Origin: Flavobacterium pisciphilum
GTDB lineage: Bacteria; Bacteroidota; Bacteroidia; Flavobacteriales; Flavobacteriaceae
NCBI RefSeq assembly: GCF_020905345.1
Contig: NZ_JAJJMO010000001.1
Span: forward strand, 1,240,001 to 1,304,000
Direction: 5' to 3'
Length of the DNA: 64,000 nt
The notes under the pieces were generated by a model. The model was not told where the DNA came from and searched no databases. It was given only the letters and a program-made list of their open reading frames with translations. Positions 1-10,458 of this stretch are shown here, in pieces; the first letter of the stretch is position 1; each line of letters opens with the position of its first letter. The translations under genes and the position numbers were made by a program.

Positions 1-2088
1 ATAGTAATAACAAAATATCAATATGCCGGTAACGGGCATATTTCTTTACTTGAAAACACTTTAGGAGCTGGTAAATATGAAGTTACATTCGACAATCCTG
101 TAACAAGTGAAATCATATATAATTCACAATTAAACAGTTCTATATATAACAATGATGATATAACAATCAGTATTGATTTAGATGGGAATCCCACATTTGA
201 AGGTGGTGGTACTCGAGTTTCAAAATTAGCAGTTAGTGATGGTTTAAATGAATATAGTACAGACTACAAATATGGATTAAATGAAGACGGTATAGGTTAT
301 GTAAGTTTTGTCCCATATGCTCAAAATATCACTAAAGAGCTACCTTATAGTTCGGAATTACCAGCTCCAAGGGTTATGCACGATTACGTATCAGTTGAAT
401 TTAAAAGCACAAATAATAAATCTAATGGTAAGATTCGTTATAAATTTAATGTAATGAAAGAAAAAACTCCAAATAAAATTAAATATGGAGATTTCTTTGA
501 GATTGAAAAGAATGAAACCTATTTCACCAATAATTCAGGTAAAAATGTAAATATAAGTTCAATAACCTTGAAAGATAATTTAGCTGCAATTGGCCAATTA
601 TTAGAAGTTTCTACTTATAATTCAGAAGGGCATCTTTTAAGTAAAATTTCCAATAATTATTTTTCCAAAAATGAAATTCCGAATAGCATTGGTATTTCAA
701 AAGAATCATATCAATCTTACAAAACAGTTGATTATCTATCTCCAAACATTAATGATAAATGGTTAATAAACACATCAACTAGAATAAAATATCCAAATAT
801 TATTAAATCATCTACAGAGCAAAGTAATGGATATACATATTCATCTCACTTTTTAGATTATGATGAAATTTCTGGCATTTCTAAAGAGCAAGTGATGAAA
901 TCAAGCGATGGCCAATCCTATAAAACAAAGATAATCCCAGCATTCCGTATTTACCCAGAAATGCAAACTTCAAGAAACATGTTATCTCAAGTTGCAGTTA
1001 ATTATGATTATATTTTTAGTAAAGCTGAAAATAAATGGAAAGAAACTGGAGTAGGTATAACCACTTGGAGTAATAATTGGAGCTACAAAAGCATAGATGG
1101 TACTTTAACTCCAGTAACATTTCCTGATGGAAGCTCTCCTACGTATTGGAGTGAAGTTGCTAGATATGCAAAAAAAATAATTTGGAGAAAACACAAATCA
1201 TATATTTGGAATGGTAGTAAAGATTCTAATGGTTTATTTCTCAATTATAATAGTGAAAATCATGATAATTTTAATTGGAATATTGGAGTTCTTAACATTT
1301 GGACTGGTTCAATAGGTGTTGGTTCACAACCAACCCAATGGAAACAAACTTCCGAAGTTACATTATATGATCATTTTTCTAAACCATTGGAGATAAAAGA
1401 TGTCAATGGGAATTATGCATCCAGAAAAATGGGTGATAATAACACAAAAGTAATAACCTCTGGTAATGCTAGTTATAGTGAAATGTTTTTTGCAGGAGCA
1501 GAAAATGCGCCTCTTTCAAATTTCCCTACTTATCTTGAATCAGAAGTCGCTATGATAAATGCATCTAGAAATACATTATTTTATCACACTGGAAAATATT
1601 CAGTTGCTACAACCTCAAATTCTCAATTTGGAATATCCATGAAAAATGGCGAGCATAGACCTGGTAAATATAAAGTATCTGTTTGGGTAGAAAAAACTAA
1701 TGCTGCCAAAGCTCGTATAAATAACAATGGTAGTATAATTGATTTCACAGAAACATACACTGCTGGTAATTGGATTTTAAAAACTGGTTACGTAAATGTA
1801 CCAGTAGGGGCTTATTCGGTATATGTCACTTCTGCAGATGGATCAACTGTGTATTTTGATGATTTAATGATACGCCCAGTAGCATCTTCTATCACTGGAT
1901 ATGTTTATAATGAATGGGATGAATTAACACATATAATTGCTAATAATGGTTTAGCCACACGATTTGAATACGACGCTGCAGGAAGGTTAATAAGAACTTA
2001 TTCTGAAATTATTGATGATCCAAAAAATGGAATTACGGGAGGTTTTAAATTAGTAAAATCAAACACTTACAATAATAAATTTTTTTGA
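1..2088 (+). CDS. YD-repeat/RHS-like secreted protein, 3' part (5' end outside window)
   Basis: The frame is open from the first base of the window, so about 695 C-terminal residues of a larger protein are visible and the start lies upstream. The methionine at 376 is internal, since coding sequence of the same character precedes it. Aromatic, Asn-rich beta-strand sequence fills most of it, with a carbohydrate-binding-like stretch (roughly 1500-1870: GKYKVSVWVEK, then VYFDDLMIRP). YD-type repeats follow near the C-terminus (YVYNEWDEL, TRFEYDAAGRLIRTYSE). It ends 58 bp before a full RHS protein on the same strand, the same arrangement as the pair at 15293/18720. I infer it is the partner subunit of the downstream RHS protein. 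The family is clear from the YD repeats; the exact function is not. Confidence 0.8.
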   Translation: MVITKYQYAGNGHISLLENTLGAGKYEVTFDNPVTSEIIYNSQLNSSIYNNDDITISIDLDGNPTFEGGGTRVSKLAVSDGLNEYSTDYKYGLNEDGIGYVSFVPYAQNITKELPYSSELPAPRVMHDYVSVEFKSTNNKSNGKIRYKFNVMKEKTPNKIKYGDFFEIEKNETYFTNNSGKNVNISSITLKDNLAAIGQLLEVSTYNSEGHLLSKISNNYFSKNEIPNSIGISKESYQSYKTVDYLSPNINDKWLINTSTRIKYPNIIKSSTEQSNGYTYSSHFLDYDEISGISKEQVMKSSDGQSYKTKIIPAFRIYPEMQTSRNMLSQVAVNYDYIFSKAENKWKETGVGITTWSNNWSYKSIDGTLTPVTFPDGSSPTYWSEVARYAKKIIWRKHKSYIWNGSKDSNGLFLNYNSENHDNFNWNIGVLNIWTGSIGVGSQPTQWKQTSEVTLYDHFSKPLEIKDVNGNYASRKMGDNNTKVITSGNASYSEMFFAGAENAPLSNFPTYLESEVAMINASRNTLFYHTGKYSVATTSNSQFGISMKNGEHRPGKYKVSVWVEKTNAAKARINNNGSIIDFTETYTAGNWILKTGYVNVPVGAYSVYVTSADGSTVYFDDLMIRPVASSITGYVYNEWDELTHIIANNGLATRFEYDAAGRLIRTYSEIIDDPKNGITGGFKLVKSNTYNNKFF

Positions 2089-2146
2089 TAACATCGTTAT
2101 TTGTTAGAAACAAAGATATTAGAGTTCATTAACCAAAACAAAACAA

Positions 2147-5100
2147 ATGAAAAAATATATATACTATATAATTTTATTTCCAATATTTATTTTTGCTAAT
2201 TCAGATATTAATAATACATCCAATTATATCAGTCATAATTTAGATGCATTTGGTAATTATCCAAATTATAGCATTACTATATCATCAACAGAATTATTTA
2301 CGGGTAGCGGAGGAGGAGGAGGTAAAATTTCAGTTGATAACAATGTATTAACAGTTTATTTTAGTGGCGGTTGGACACAACAGCCATTAAAAACTGGAGT
2401 AATAAAAGTTCTTACAATTTCTCCTAGTCTACCAGATATTGAATTAGGCCCAGTAACAACAAGTGCCACTAATTATCCAAATGCATATAATGCAAAAATA
2501 GAAAATAACAGCCTAATAATATATTCAACCGCAGATGTTTTAAGCAGTATAAGTACAAACATAACCACTAGCCCTTCCAACTATGCAGCTGGTGTAGACT
2601 ATACTGCTTCACTTCCAAATATTTTTAACTGCACAGATGAAGAAGGAAATAGTAATGGAACTATAACAATAAAAAAAGGTACTGTCACCCTAAACATGAA
2701 CGGTACATGGCCTAGCAAATGTAATATTAAAACTGGACAAATTCTATATTTAGATACTGGAGTTCCATTACGGAATACGGAATTAGGAATAATTAAACAA
2801 GGGTCGACTGATACTAATTATAGAGCTAGAATAGTTTCCAATTTTTTAATATTTTACAATATAGAAGCATCTCCTCCTCTTACAACTACTGCTTCTTTAA
2901 ATGTTATAAAAGACTTAAACGAAGGTTCTGAGCTTTTGATTCCAAATGACTATTCTAATAATTGGATTCATGCTGTCTCGTATGATATAAAAGGACAGGT
3001 CATTGGTCAATCCAGATCATACTTTGATGACCTTGGCAAATCAGATGTGACTCTGTCTAAGAATTATGTAACCAATCAAATTTGGGGTACAGAAACTACC
3101 TATGATGATTTTGCTAGACCAGATAGAACTTCATTTATCGCTCCTTCTCCACTCGATTCTTTTGAGAAAACAAATTTCTTAAAAAACAGTACGCAAATCG
3201 AATCCTATCCTTCGAGCCTATCATTGGGGGCAATAACATCTAGTAAAGATTATAAAGCTACACAATCTATTACAGCAAATGGAACTATTAGCCCTGGATT
3301 AACAGTAAGCTTAACATCACCAAGTATAGTATTAAGTAATGGTTTTATATTAACAGCAACTTCAGGGAGCAATTTTAAAGCAACAGCAGCCATCTTATCC
3401 GATGCTTCAACACATCCAAGTTTAGCCAATTACTACAGTGACAATAATACTGAGGAACTATATCAGGCAACAGCAACACACCCCTTTGCTCAGAATAACT
3501 ATGACCAACTTAATCCTGGAAATGTAATAAATGTGACTGGTGGTAATAAAATAAATGATGAATGGAAAACAGGTTATTCATTTACTGTACCAGCAGCTCA
3601 GGAAATGTATTATATTTTTGGTACTGATTATTTTAATAATGATAGAGATCCTGAAAGCTATACTACAGTGGCAAAATATCCTGAATATGACAATAAAGGA
3701 CTATCTGCTTATTTTATAAAAATTATTCCTTCAGAAAACCAAGTTTTACCTATAGAATCAATACCAGGTGGCAACCTAAACATAATGCTTCAGGTGGGTG
3801 GTAGACCATATACAATTAAAGCTAATTCACCACTCGAAAGAGGTAAATTGTATAAAATGTTAGTAGGTGGAAAAAGTGAAATTGTTCAAATACTTAATGA
3901 GATTAACTATAGGAAAGCCATTGAAAATAACAGTCCTGGTATAGATAACCCTATAAAAATAATATCAGGAAGCTGGGACACATATACTGAGGTTAACCAT
4001 TTAAATCAGATTAGTGATGTTTTAAATAATACCGACAACATTATTGTAGGACTGAAATGTTTAAAAACAATCAATATTGACCCTAATGGAATTGAAAACG
4101 TTTCATTTATAGATACTGATGGAAAATCATTGGCTTCTGCACGTTCTGGAGGAGCAATCCAATACAAAGTTGCTTCTTTAATTGGAGATCAAGGTTTCAT
4201 AGATGTACATTTACCAAAAGGATGTGAAGGAACACTATCATATTTTGGAGGTGCAGCATTATACAAAGTTTACGATTTAAAAATTGGAAGAGCATTATCC
4301 GATTCCGAAAAAAATAATCTTCAGGCGGGAATATACAGAATAGAATTAATTTCTAAAACACCTCAGTTATCATTAGCGTATATCAATAAAACTGATGGCT
4401 CAATTAATAATGTTTCACCAGATGCAAAAGGTGTAACTTATAATGTAAATTATTATGACTATGCTATTAATGTACATAACAAAACTGGTCAAGTAATAAA
4501 ATCTATACAACCTAATGGATACGTAGCAAATACAACAATAGTAGCATCTCCTTCTTATTTAAGTTCAACTAATTTTGCGACCACATATACCTATAACTCA
4601 TTAGGCCAATTAATACAAGTTACAAGTTCCGACGAAGGAACTAGTAAATTTGTCTATAGAAACGATGGACAAATACGTTATTCACAAAGTGCCCTTCAAA
4701 ACGATTCCAAAATATCATATACTGATTATGATAGCTATGGAAGACCAATAGAAAGTGGTGTAATCGCTAATAATTGGACAACTGCTATAATTAATCCTGA
4801 CGCAGCACTAATTTCAGGTACACGAACAGAGCAAACATTCACTGTATATGATGATGCCGAAAATAATCGTACATCAGTTAGCATCCCTAACAATTTAACC
4901 TTAAGTAACGTACTAAGCTCAGCAGGTATTGCTAACACTAATTACATACAAAACAATCTTTCAGGAAATGTTGCTATTACTTATACTAAACCAGAAGGCA
5001 CAATTTCTGCTATTAGTTGGTATAGTTATGATATTTACGGAAGAGCTGAATGGGTTGTACAATATAATGAAGGTATTGGTGCAAAAACAATACATTACGA

Positions 5101-7177
5101 ATATGATTATAAGGGCAATACAAAAAAAGTAATATTTCAAAAAGACAAATCTTCAGATTTTTTTATACACCAATATAGTTATAATGAAAATAGTGTTTTA
5201 ACAAAAGTTGAGACTTCAATAGATAATATTAATTTTATAACACATGCTGATTATTCTTATTATAAAACAGGTGAACTTAAAAGAGTAAACATAGCTCAAG
5301 GAACTCAAGGTTTAGATTATGTTTACACACTTGGAGGACAACTAAAAAGTATTAATCACCCAAGTCTAGAAGCTAGTAAAGATCCTGGAGGAGATAACAA
5401 TGATGTCTTTGGTATAACACTTGATTATTATAACGGTGATTATTTGCGTACAGGCAGAAATATAACTTCTTCTCCAACTGCGGGTGCTGATTATAATGGA
5501 AATATCAAAGCTACTCGTTGGACTAATAAAGGAGTCCCTGGAGATTTTTCAGGAAATACTGCCAACCAAAAAGGATATTTGTACAATTATGATCGTAACA
5601 ACTGGTTAACAACAGCTACTTTTGGTAATACAAATTCAAATACTGCAGCAATTGCTGCTACAAATAGTTTAGTTGAAGGAGGATTAACTTATGATCCAAA
5701 TGGAAATATAAAAACATTACAGCGTACCGATGAGACTGGCTCTTTAATTGACAATTTAACTTATAATTATGCAGGTAAAAATCAATTAAACAGTGTAAAT
5801 GATGCTGCAACAACAACTGATATAACTGACATTAAAAATCAAAATCCAGATAATTATCAATATGATGCCATAGGTCAATTGATACATAATGCTGAAGAAA
5901 ACCTATACTATTATTATAATACACAAGGATTAATTACTGAAGTCCGCAAAGGTATAAACCCTGTAATTAAAATATTTTACAATGAGCGTGGACAACGTGT
6001 TAAAAAAGAAAGTTATAATACTAGCACATTTTCATTACAAAACACTACTTATTATATCTTAGATTTATCTGGTAATGCTATAGCGATATACAGTTTATCA
6101 AATGGAGGTAATATAATTCAAACTGATTTACCTATCTTTGGCTTAAGTAGATTGGGAGTTTATAATAAAACAAATGCTACCAATAGTTATGAGATTACTG
6201 ATCATTTAGGAAATGTTAGGGCCGTGATTCAAAAAACTAGTGGTAATACTACAATACAATCGTACGCTGATTATTACCCTTTTGGGGAGCAACTACCAGG
6301 TAGGAATTCGTTAAGTAATTACAGGTATGCTTTTCAAGGACAAGAGCTAGATAAGGAAACGGGAATGGAAGCTTTTCAGTTGCGTCTTTGGGATGGGAGA
6401 TTGGGAAGATGGTTGAATCCTGATCCTAAAGGTATCGGTTATTCACCATATATTGGTATGGCAAACAATCCTATTAATACAATTGACCCTGACGGAGGAT
6501 GCCCATGTAGTCAATGTCCCGAAAATTGTAAAGGTAGCGGTGTTAATCCCATAACAGATGCAGACAATATGTATCCAAATACAAGCGGAATGCAACATTT
6601 GGAAGGTATGACAATAACATATGGAAGTTCAAAAAGCATGCAACAAACAAATCCATTTACTCCCTTTGATGATGCAAATAATCTTTTAACAATTGCTTTG
6701 AACGCTTCAGGAGCATTAATACCTTTAGATAAATATACCGAAGCTTTAAGTAATAGTAAATTTATATTTAATTATAATGGAGTAGACAAATTATGGAAGA
6801 TGGGTTATCATGGGGGAGGCAGTGGAAAAATAGCGAGTTCTTCAATTCAAACTGCAAAAATTGAGACTCAGGTTCTTGGCAGTGTAGGTAAAGGAATAAA
6901 ATTTACAGGGTATAGTTTATCTGCCTTAGGAGTTTTGAGTACTGAAAGACAATATCAGCTTGGTTATATAGACAATGATAGAAGAGCTTATGACCAGTCA
7001 CTAAATGTAATTAATTTTTATTTCCCAGAACTTGCTTTAGGTACCATACCAGGGAATTATCTAGGACAAAAATATCATACACAAATAATGAATCAGGTGA
7101 CTAATCCAAACGCTTACTTAAACAATACAGTGGGAAATATTTTAAATTTCTTTGGAGTGCCTACTAGTAAAGAATAA
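2147..7177 (+). CDS. RHS repeat-associated core domain protein with C-terminal toxin-like tip
   Basis: A 1676-residue protein with an N-terminal signal peptide (MKKYIYYIILFPIFIFA). Beta-rich sequence comes first, then many YD repeats (for example YNSLGQLIQV, YDSYGRPIES, YDIYGRAEW). The diagnostic RHS core is at about residues 1351-1452: DHLGNVRAV, YYPFGEQLPG, FQGQELDKETGMEAF, GRWLNPDPKG and the closing IDPDGG. RHS proteins fold into a hollow shell enclosing a C-terminal effector. Here about 225 residues follow the core, starting with a Cys cluster (CPCSQCPENC). I do not recognise a catalytic motif in that tip. The small membrane protein 17 bp downstream fits the role of immunity partner. RHS assignment is secure; toxin activity is inferred from architecture. 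Confidence 0.9.
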   Translation: MKKYIYYIILFPIFIFANSDINNTSNYISHNLDAFGNYPNYSITISSTELFTGSGGGGGKISVDNNVLTVYFSGGWTQQPLKTGVIKVLTISPSLPDIELGPVTTSATNYPNAYNAKIENNSLIIYSTADVLSSISTNITTSPSNYAAGVDYTASLPNIFNCTDEEGNSNGTITIKKGTVTLNMNGTWPSKCNIKTGQILYLDTGVPLRNTELGIIKQGSTDTNYRARIVSNFLIFYNIEASPPLTTTASLNVIKDLNEGSELLIPNDYSNNWIHAVSYDIKGQVIGQSRSYFDDLGKSDVTLSKNYVTNQIWGTETTYDDFARPDRTSFIAPSPLDSFEKTNFLKNSTQIESYPSSLSLGAITSSKDYKATQSITANGTISPGLTVSLTSPSIVLSNGFILTATSGSNFKATAAILSDASTHPSLANYYSDNNTEELYQATATHPFAQNNYDQLNPGNVINVTGGNKINDEWKTGYSFTVPAAQEMYYIFGTDYFNNDRDPESYTTVAKYPEYDNKGLSAYFIKIIPSENQVLPIESIPGGNLNIMLQVGGRPYTIKANSPLERGKLYKMLVGGKSEIVQILNEINYRKAIENNSPGIDNPIKIISGSWDTYTEVNHLNQISDVLNNTDNIIVGLKCLKTINIDPNGIENVSFIDTDGKSLASARSGGAIQYKVASLIGDQGFIDVHLPKGCEGTLSYFGGAALYKVYDLKIGRALSDSEKNNLQAGIYRIELISKTPQLSLAYINKTDGSINNVSPDAKGVTYNVNYYDYAINVHNKTGQVIKSIQPNGYVANTTIVASPSYLSSTNFATTYTYNSLGQLIQVTSSDEGTSKFVYRNDGQIRYSQSALQNDSKISYTDYDSYGRPIESGVIANNWTTAIINPDAALISGTRTEQTFTVYDDAENNRTSVSIPNNLTLSNVLSSAGIANTNYIQNNLSGNVAITYTKPEGTISAISWYSYDIYGRAEWVVQYNEGIGAKTIHYEYDYKGNTKKVIFQKDKSSDFFIHQYSYNENSVLTKVETSIDNINFITHADYSYYKTGELKRVNIAQGTQGLDYVYTLGGQLKSINHPSLEASKDPGGDNNDVFGITLDYYNGDYLRTGRNITSSPTAGADYNGNIKATRWTNKGVPGDFSGNTANQKGYLYNYDRNNWLTTATFGNTNSNTAAIAATNSLVEGGLTYDPNGNIKTLQRTDETGSLIDNLTYNYAGKNQLNSVNDAATTTDITDIKNQNPDNYQYDAIGQLIHNAEENLYYYYNTQGLITEVRKGINPVIKIFYNERGQRVKKESYNTSTFSLQNTTYYILDLSGNAIAIYSLSNGGNIIQTDLPIFGLSRLGVYNKTNATNSYEITDHLGNVRAVIQKTSGNTTIQSYADYYPFGEQLPGRNSLSNYRYAFQGQELDKETGMEAFQLRLWDGRLGRWLNPDPKGIGYSPYIGMANNPINTIDPDGGCPCSQCPENCKGSGVNPITDADNMYPNTSGMQHLEGMTITYGSSKSMQQTNPFTPFDDANNLLTIALNASGALIPLDKYTEALSNSKFIFNYNGVDKLWKMGYHGGGSGKIASSSIQTAKIETQVLGSVGKGIKFTGYSLSALGVLSTERQYQLGYIDNDRRAYDQSLNVINFYFPELALGTIPGNYLGQKYHTQIMNQVTNPNAYLNNTVGNILNFFGVPTSKE

Positions 7178-7194
7178 TTTTAAACTAACTGAAA

Positions 7195-7596
7195 ATGAAA
7201 TTTTTTGATTTAATACTTGTTAATTTTTATAAATTTTTTAAAATAATAGATTCAAACATGTTCTCTAATAATAATGATGTCAAATTACATGCTTTTGTAT
7301 TACTTAGCGCAATTCAAAGTATAAATATATTTAGTATCGTAGGAATATTATATTTTTTTACTTTTTCGAAAGTTCAACCTCAAGTATTGGTTTATATTGC
7401 TTTTATATTACCTCTTATTTTTAATTATATAATTTACTATAAAAAGAAAAGGTTTGAGAAAATTATTAGTTCTGAATTAATTAATAATAATATTATACAT
7501 TATCTTTTAGCTTTCGTTTATGTTGCTGTAACTATATTCTTAATGAATTTGGTTAGTAATTACATTAGAACTAACTATTTGAAAATCCCTCTCTAA
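7195..7596 (+). CDS. small membrane protein, candidate immunity protein for the RHS tip
   Basis: A 133-residue protein with three strongly hydrophobic segments (about residues 34-56, 65-82 and 105-123) and a basic loop (YYKKKRFEK). It starts 17 bp after the RHS stop codon on the same strand and is followed by a terminator, so it is probably co-transcribed with the RHS gene. No family recognised. Position directly behind an RHS effector is the usual place for an immunity gene, and a membrane immunity protein would suggest an effector acting at the membrane or periplasm. That is inference from position only. Confidence 0.6.
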   Translation: MKFFDLILVNFYKFFKIIDSNMFSNNNDVKLHAFVLLSAIQSINIFSIVGILYFFTFSKVQPQVLVYIAFILPLIFNYIIYYKKKRFEKIISSELINNNIIHYLLAFVYVAVTIFLMNLVSNYIRTNYLKIPL

Positions 7597-7660
7597 TCCG
7601 AACATTTGATGTCGTTAGGCTATTGTGAATCTCACATTTGTACCCACAACAAAACATATA

Positions 7661-7695
7661 AAACCACAACTATAAAAAGTTGTGGTTTCTTTTTA
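7661..7695 (+). terminator. intrinsic terminator after the first RHS operon
   Basis: Perfect 10-bp inverted repeat AAACCACAAC / GTTGTGGTTT separated by 8 nt and followed by a T-rich run (CTTTTTAA). It lies 65 bp after the membrane-protein gene and ends the RHS operon. Confidence 0.85.
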
Positions 7696-7699
7696 ATAT

Positions 7700-8459
7700 T
7701 AAACACTCTTTATAAAGCTTTCAGAGACATAGCACAACTCTAGATTTTGTTTATCTTGTATTTTCAATACGCTATCTAACATGGTATCATTAACACCAAA
7801 TTGAACCACAACCTCAATAGAGCCCCCGATAGCGCCGATTTATTTGCTTTAAAAGGTCCTAATAGAGTAAATATTGGGACAGAAATTATAATTTTAAGGT
7901 CCTTTTACAAAGCATGCGTATTATATTACTTTAGCTACTTCCATGAAAAACTCAGACTTACAAATCTTCATAAAAAGACTCCATTTTGAATCTTTTTGTA
8001 GGCCAATATCTTGTTGAACAACCAACCCATTCCCTACCTGAGTAAATATACCTGGTAAACCTTCAATTAGAATAACAACTGGATTGTGAAATATTATTGC
8101 TTCAGATGTATAACATGACATTTAACATTAAAAGTAGGACTTTGCTCTGTAGCTTTAATATTTTGTACTTTCATGAATGATATATTGTGTTTCATTCCTA
8201 CTAATGTAATATTACTTGTAAAAAACTTGGCTCGTTAAAACGTTCCATAACATAATGCTAAAAAAAAAGTATTATTTTTATCACTCAACTTCGATGAATG
8301 AAAAACGTAGATTTAATCTAGTTTTTTAACAAAATAACCACAATAAATCTTACAAATACTTATGTAAATTTTGTTAGATTTGTTAAAAAAATATTGGTGT
8401 CTTTTAATAAGTAAAAAGCATCAAATAAATAAAAAAGAAATTCTTATAAATTTAAAAAT
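7700..8459. other. gene-poor stretch with a possible RHS-cassette remnant
   Basis: No convincing gene in about 760 bp. Around 7815-7845 the text CGATAGCGCCGATTT resembles CGATAGCGCAGATTT at 26639-26653, which lies behind the third RHS immunity gene. This may be the eroded end of a lost toxin cassette. A 66-codon open frame on the minus strand (7921-8121) shows no recognisable family and no promoter. A TAGATTTG box at 8375-8382 could be the -7 element for the lipoprotein gene at 8460, but I see no matching upstream TTG. Confidence 0.4.
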
Positions 8460-9194
8460 ATGATAAAGAAATTGGTTGCACTGACATTAATATTATGCAC
8501 TGCATGTCAGTCAACGAAAATAAAAAATGAAACTTATAAAATGGCAATATCTTCCCCTGAATTAGGGAGTATAGGACAGGCAGAAGTAAAAAATGTTGTC
8601 GAAAATAATTTTTCAATAAGAACATTACCAAAAATAGAAAATAAAATAAGAGTTTCTATTGATATAGTGCCCTTTAACCGAAAACTACATAAAGCATATA
8701 CTGCGAAAGCTATATACAACCAAAACCAAACAAAAGTAACCTATGTTGATAGTTTACCAATAAAACCCGAGTTAGTAACTATCAAAATATTAGACATAAA
8801 CGGGTTGGTTAATGAATTAAATGCTAATTATAATGCAGATGTTTTTAGATTACTTAAAGATACTAAAAGTTCACAAATTATAACGAGTCTTGCAGTAAGT
8901 TTATCCAAAGATGAAATTACAAAAATTAGACAGGCTGATGCTTATTACTTGACTAATACTCAAGATAAAAAATATCTTATTGCATTATATAAACTAGGAA
9001 AAAAAACAGAAACTATAGATCTAAATCCAGAAATTATAGTTGGATATCAAGCTAGTAAGTTTTGTTGGACTTCTAATCAAAAGGGACAATGGTATATTGC
9101 AGATATTGTTTTAGACAATACAAATTGTCTTGGAAACACCAAAACTGTTATCCCAAAAGGAGACAAAAAAAACAAAAGTCTCTTTGATATGTAA
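8460..9194 (+). CDS. hypothetical lipoprotein
   Basis: A 244-residue protein with a signal sequence and lipobox (MIKKLVALTLILCTAC, Cys at residue 16), so probably a lipid-anchored envelope protein. The mature part has no family I recognise. It is Lys/Asn-rich, alternates predicted strands, and ends in a short polar tail (PKGDKKNKSLFDM). It stands alone between two intergenic gaps, upstream of another lipoprotein in the same direction. Function unknown; the lipoprotein call rests on the N-terminus. Confidence 0.7.
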   Translation: MIKKLVALTLILCTACQSTKIKNETYKMAISSPELGSIGQAEVKNVVENNFSIRTLPKIENKIRVSIDIVPFNRKLHKAYTAKAIYNQNQTKVTYVDSLPIKPELVTIKILDINGLVNELNANYNADVFRLLKDTKSSQIITSLAVSLSKDEITKIRQADAYYLTNTQDKKYLIALYKLGKKTETIDLNPEIIVGYQASKFCWTSNQKGQWYIADIVLDNTNCLGNTKTVIPKGDKKNKSLFDM

Positions 9195-9267
9195 TTTTAC
9201 TACATAATCTTCTCTTATAATTACTAATCTATCTCAGAATAGATAATTCAAATAAATTACATTAAAA

Positions 9268-10203
9268 ATGAATAAATCTTTATTATATAAAATTGCTTTA
9301 ACTTTTATTTTTTTATCAATAGTATCTTGCGAAGAAATACTATTTGTTGATGATATTTCGAAAAAAGAAATTAATTTAATAGCACCTGCAAATAACACTG
9401 TTTTATTTTCAACTGGCGTTTCATTATCTTGGGACAATGTAGAAAATGCAGAGAGATATCGCTTACAAATTGCAAAGCCAAATTTTACATCCCCAATTCA
9501 AATCGTTGTCGATACCCTGATTACTAAAAAAACTTTTACTCAACAACTAAATATAGGTAAATACGAATGGCGAGTAAAAGCAATAAACAGTGGTTATGAA
9601 ACTGAATATAAAACCCATGCTTTCGAAATTTTAAATAATGATGATTTTCAAAACAATACAGTTATTTTACTAACTCCAAGCAATAATTTAATTACAAAAG
9701 TTGCTATTCAAAAACTTGCTTGGCAAACAATAATAGGAGCAACAGAATATCAGCTTCAGATATTTGACAACAACGATGCTATTATTAAAGAAGAAAAAAC
9801 AAGCTTAATCAATTTTGACTATACGTTTCCTGAAGGAAGTTACAGTTGGAAAGTCAGGGCAAGCAATGGAACTAAAGAAACTTTATATACTACTAGATCA
9901 ATACTAATCGATACTAAAGCTCCCAATACCCCTGTACTATCAAGTCCAGCCGATAAAAGCACAACAATTACTACTGACATAAACTTTCAATATAATAGAG
10001 TTCCTATAGCTGGAAGTCCAGAAATAGATAGCATTTATGTATACACGGAAAGTGCATTGAGCAATCTTAAGTTTAAAGAACAGGTAAAGAATACATATAC
10101 CAAAACCCTTACCTCTGGATCTTACTATTGGTATGTGAAATCATATGACAAAGCAGGTAACACTAGTAACAAAAGTACCGTTTTTAGTTTTACAATAAAC
10201 TAA
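9268..10203 (+). CDS. lipoprotein with fibronectin-III-like repeats
   Basis: A 311-residue protein starting with a lipoprotein signal (IFLSIVSC, Cys near residue 21). Three repeats of about 95 residues follow, each with the FN3-like pattern LxxPxNN...LSWxxVxxAxxYxLQIA...Y.WRVKA (starts near residues 34, 128 and 217). Such repeats usually form beta sandwiches that bind or space surface proteins. The last repeat ends in YWYVKSYDKAGNTSNKS, a common FN3 closing pattern. The stop codon abuts the degraded gene tail at 10200-10452, so rearrangement has occurred directly at its 3' end. Likely a surface lipoprotein; ligand unknown. Confidence 0.7.
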   Translation: MNKSLLYKIALTFIFLSIVSCEEILFVDDISKKEINLIAPANNTVLFSTGVSLSWDNVENAERYRLQIAKPNFTSPIQIVVDTLITKKTFTQQLNIGKYEWRVKAINSGYETEYKTHAFEILNNDDFQNNTVILLTPSNNLITKVAIQKLAWQTIIGATEYQLQIFDNNDAIIKEEKTSLINFDYTFPEGSYSWKVRASNGTKETLYTTRSILIDTKAPNTPVLSSPADKSTTITTDINFQYNRVPIAGSPEIDSIYVYTESALSNLKFKEQVKNTYTKTLTSGSYYWYVKSYDKAGNTSNKSTVFSFTIN

Positions 10204-10452
10204 AAACATTACAAGAAGTCGAAGAATTCATTAATAAAAACAACCATTTTACCAGAAATACCATCTGCTAAAGAGATTGAAAAAAATGGGTTAATGCTTG
10301 CAGAAATGAATTTGAATTTACTGAAGAAAATTGAAGAAATGACTCTTTATATGATTGAACAATCAAAAGAAATTAAATCATTAAAAGAAGAAAATAAAAA
10401 TTTTCAATTATTGTCTGATAGAATTTATAAACTCGAAAACCCTTCAAAATAA
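10200..10452 (+). pseudogene. truncated, frameshifted copy of a tail-fibre-like C-terminus
   Basis: Conceptual translation gives [16 protein letters not shown], then after one extra T (near 10249) [20 protein letters not shown] and a coiled coil to TAA at 10452. This is the same module as the end of the intact gene just downstream (RSLKDVEDFIKQNSHLPEIP...). The 5' part is missing and the frame is broken, so it is a decayed duplicate. It suggests that tandem copies of the downstream gene once existed here. Confidence 0.75.
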
Positions 10453-10458
10453 AATAAT

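Noticed and set aside
1..375. Treating the Met at 376 as the start of the first gene.
   Set aside because: The same frame is open with similar protein sequence back to the first base, so the gene begins outside the window.
7921..8121. A 66-codon open frame on the minus strand.
   Set aside because: No recognisable family, no promoter or start context, and it lies in a stretch that looks eroded.
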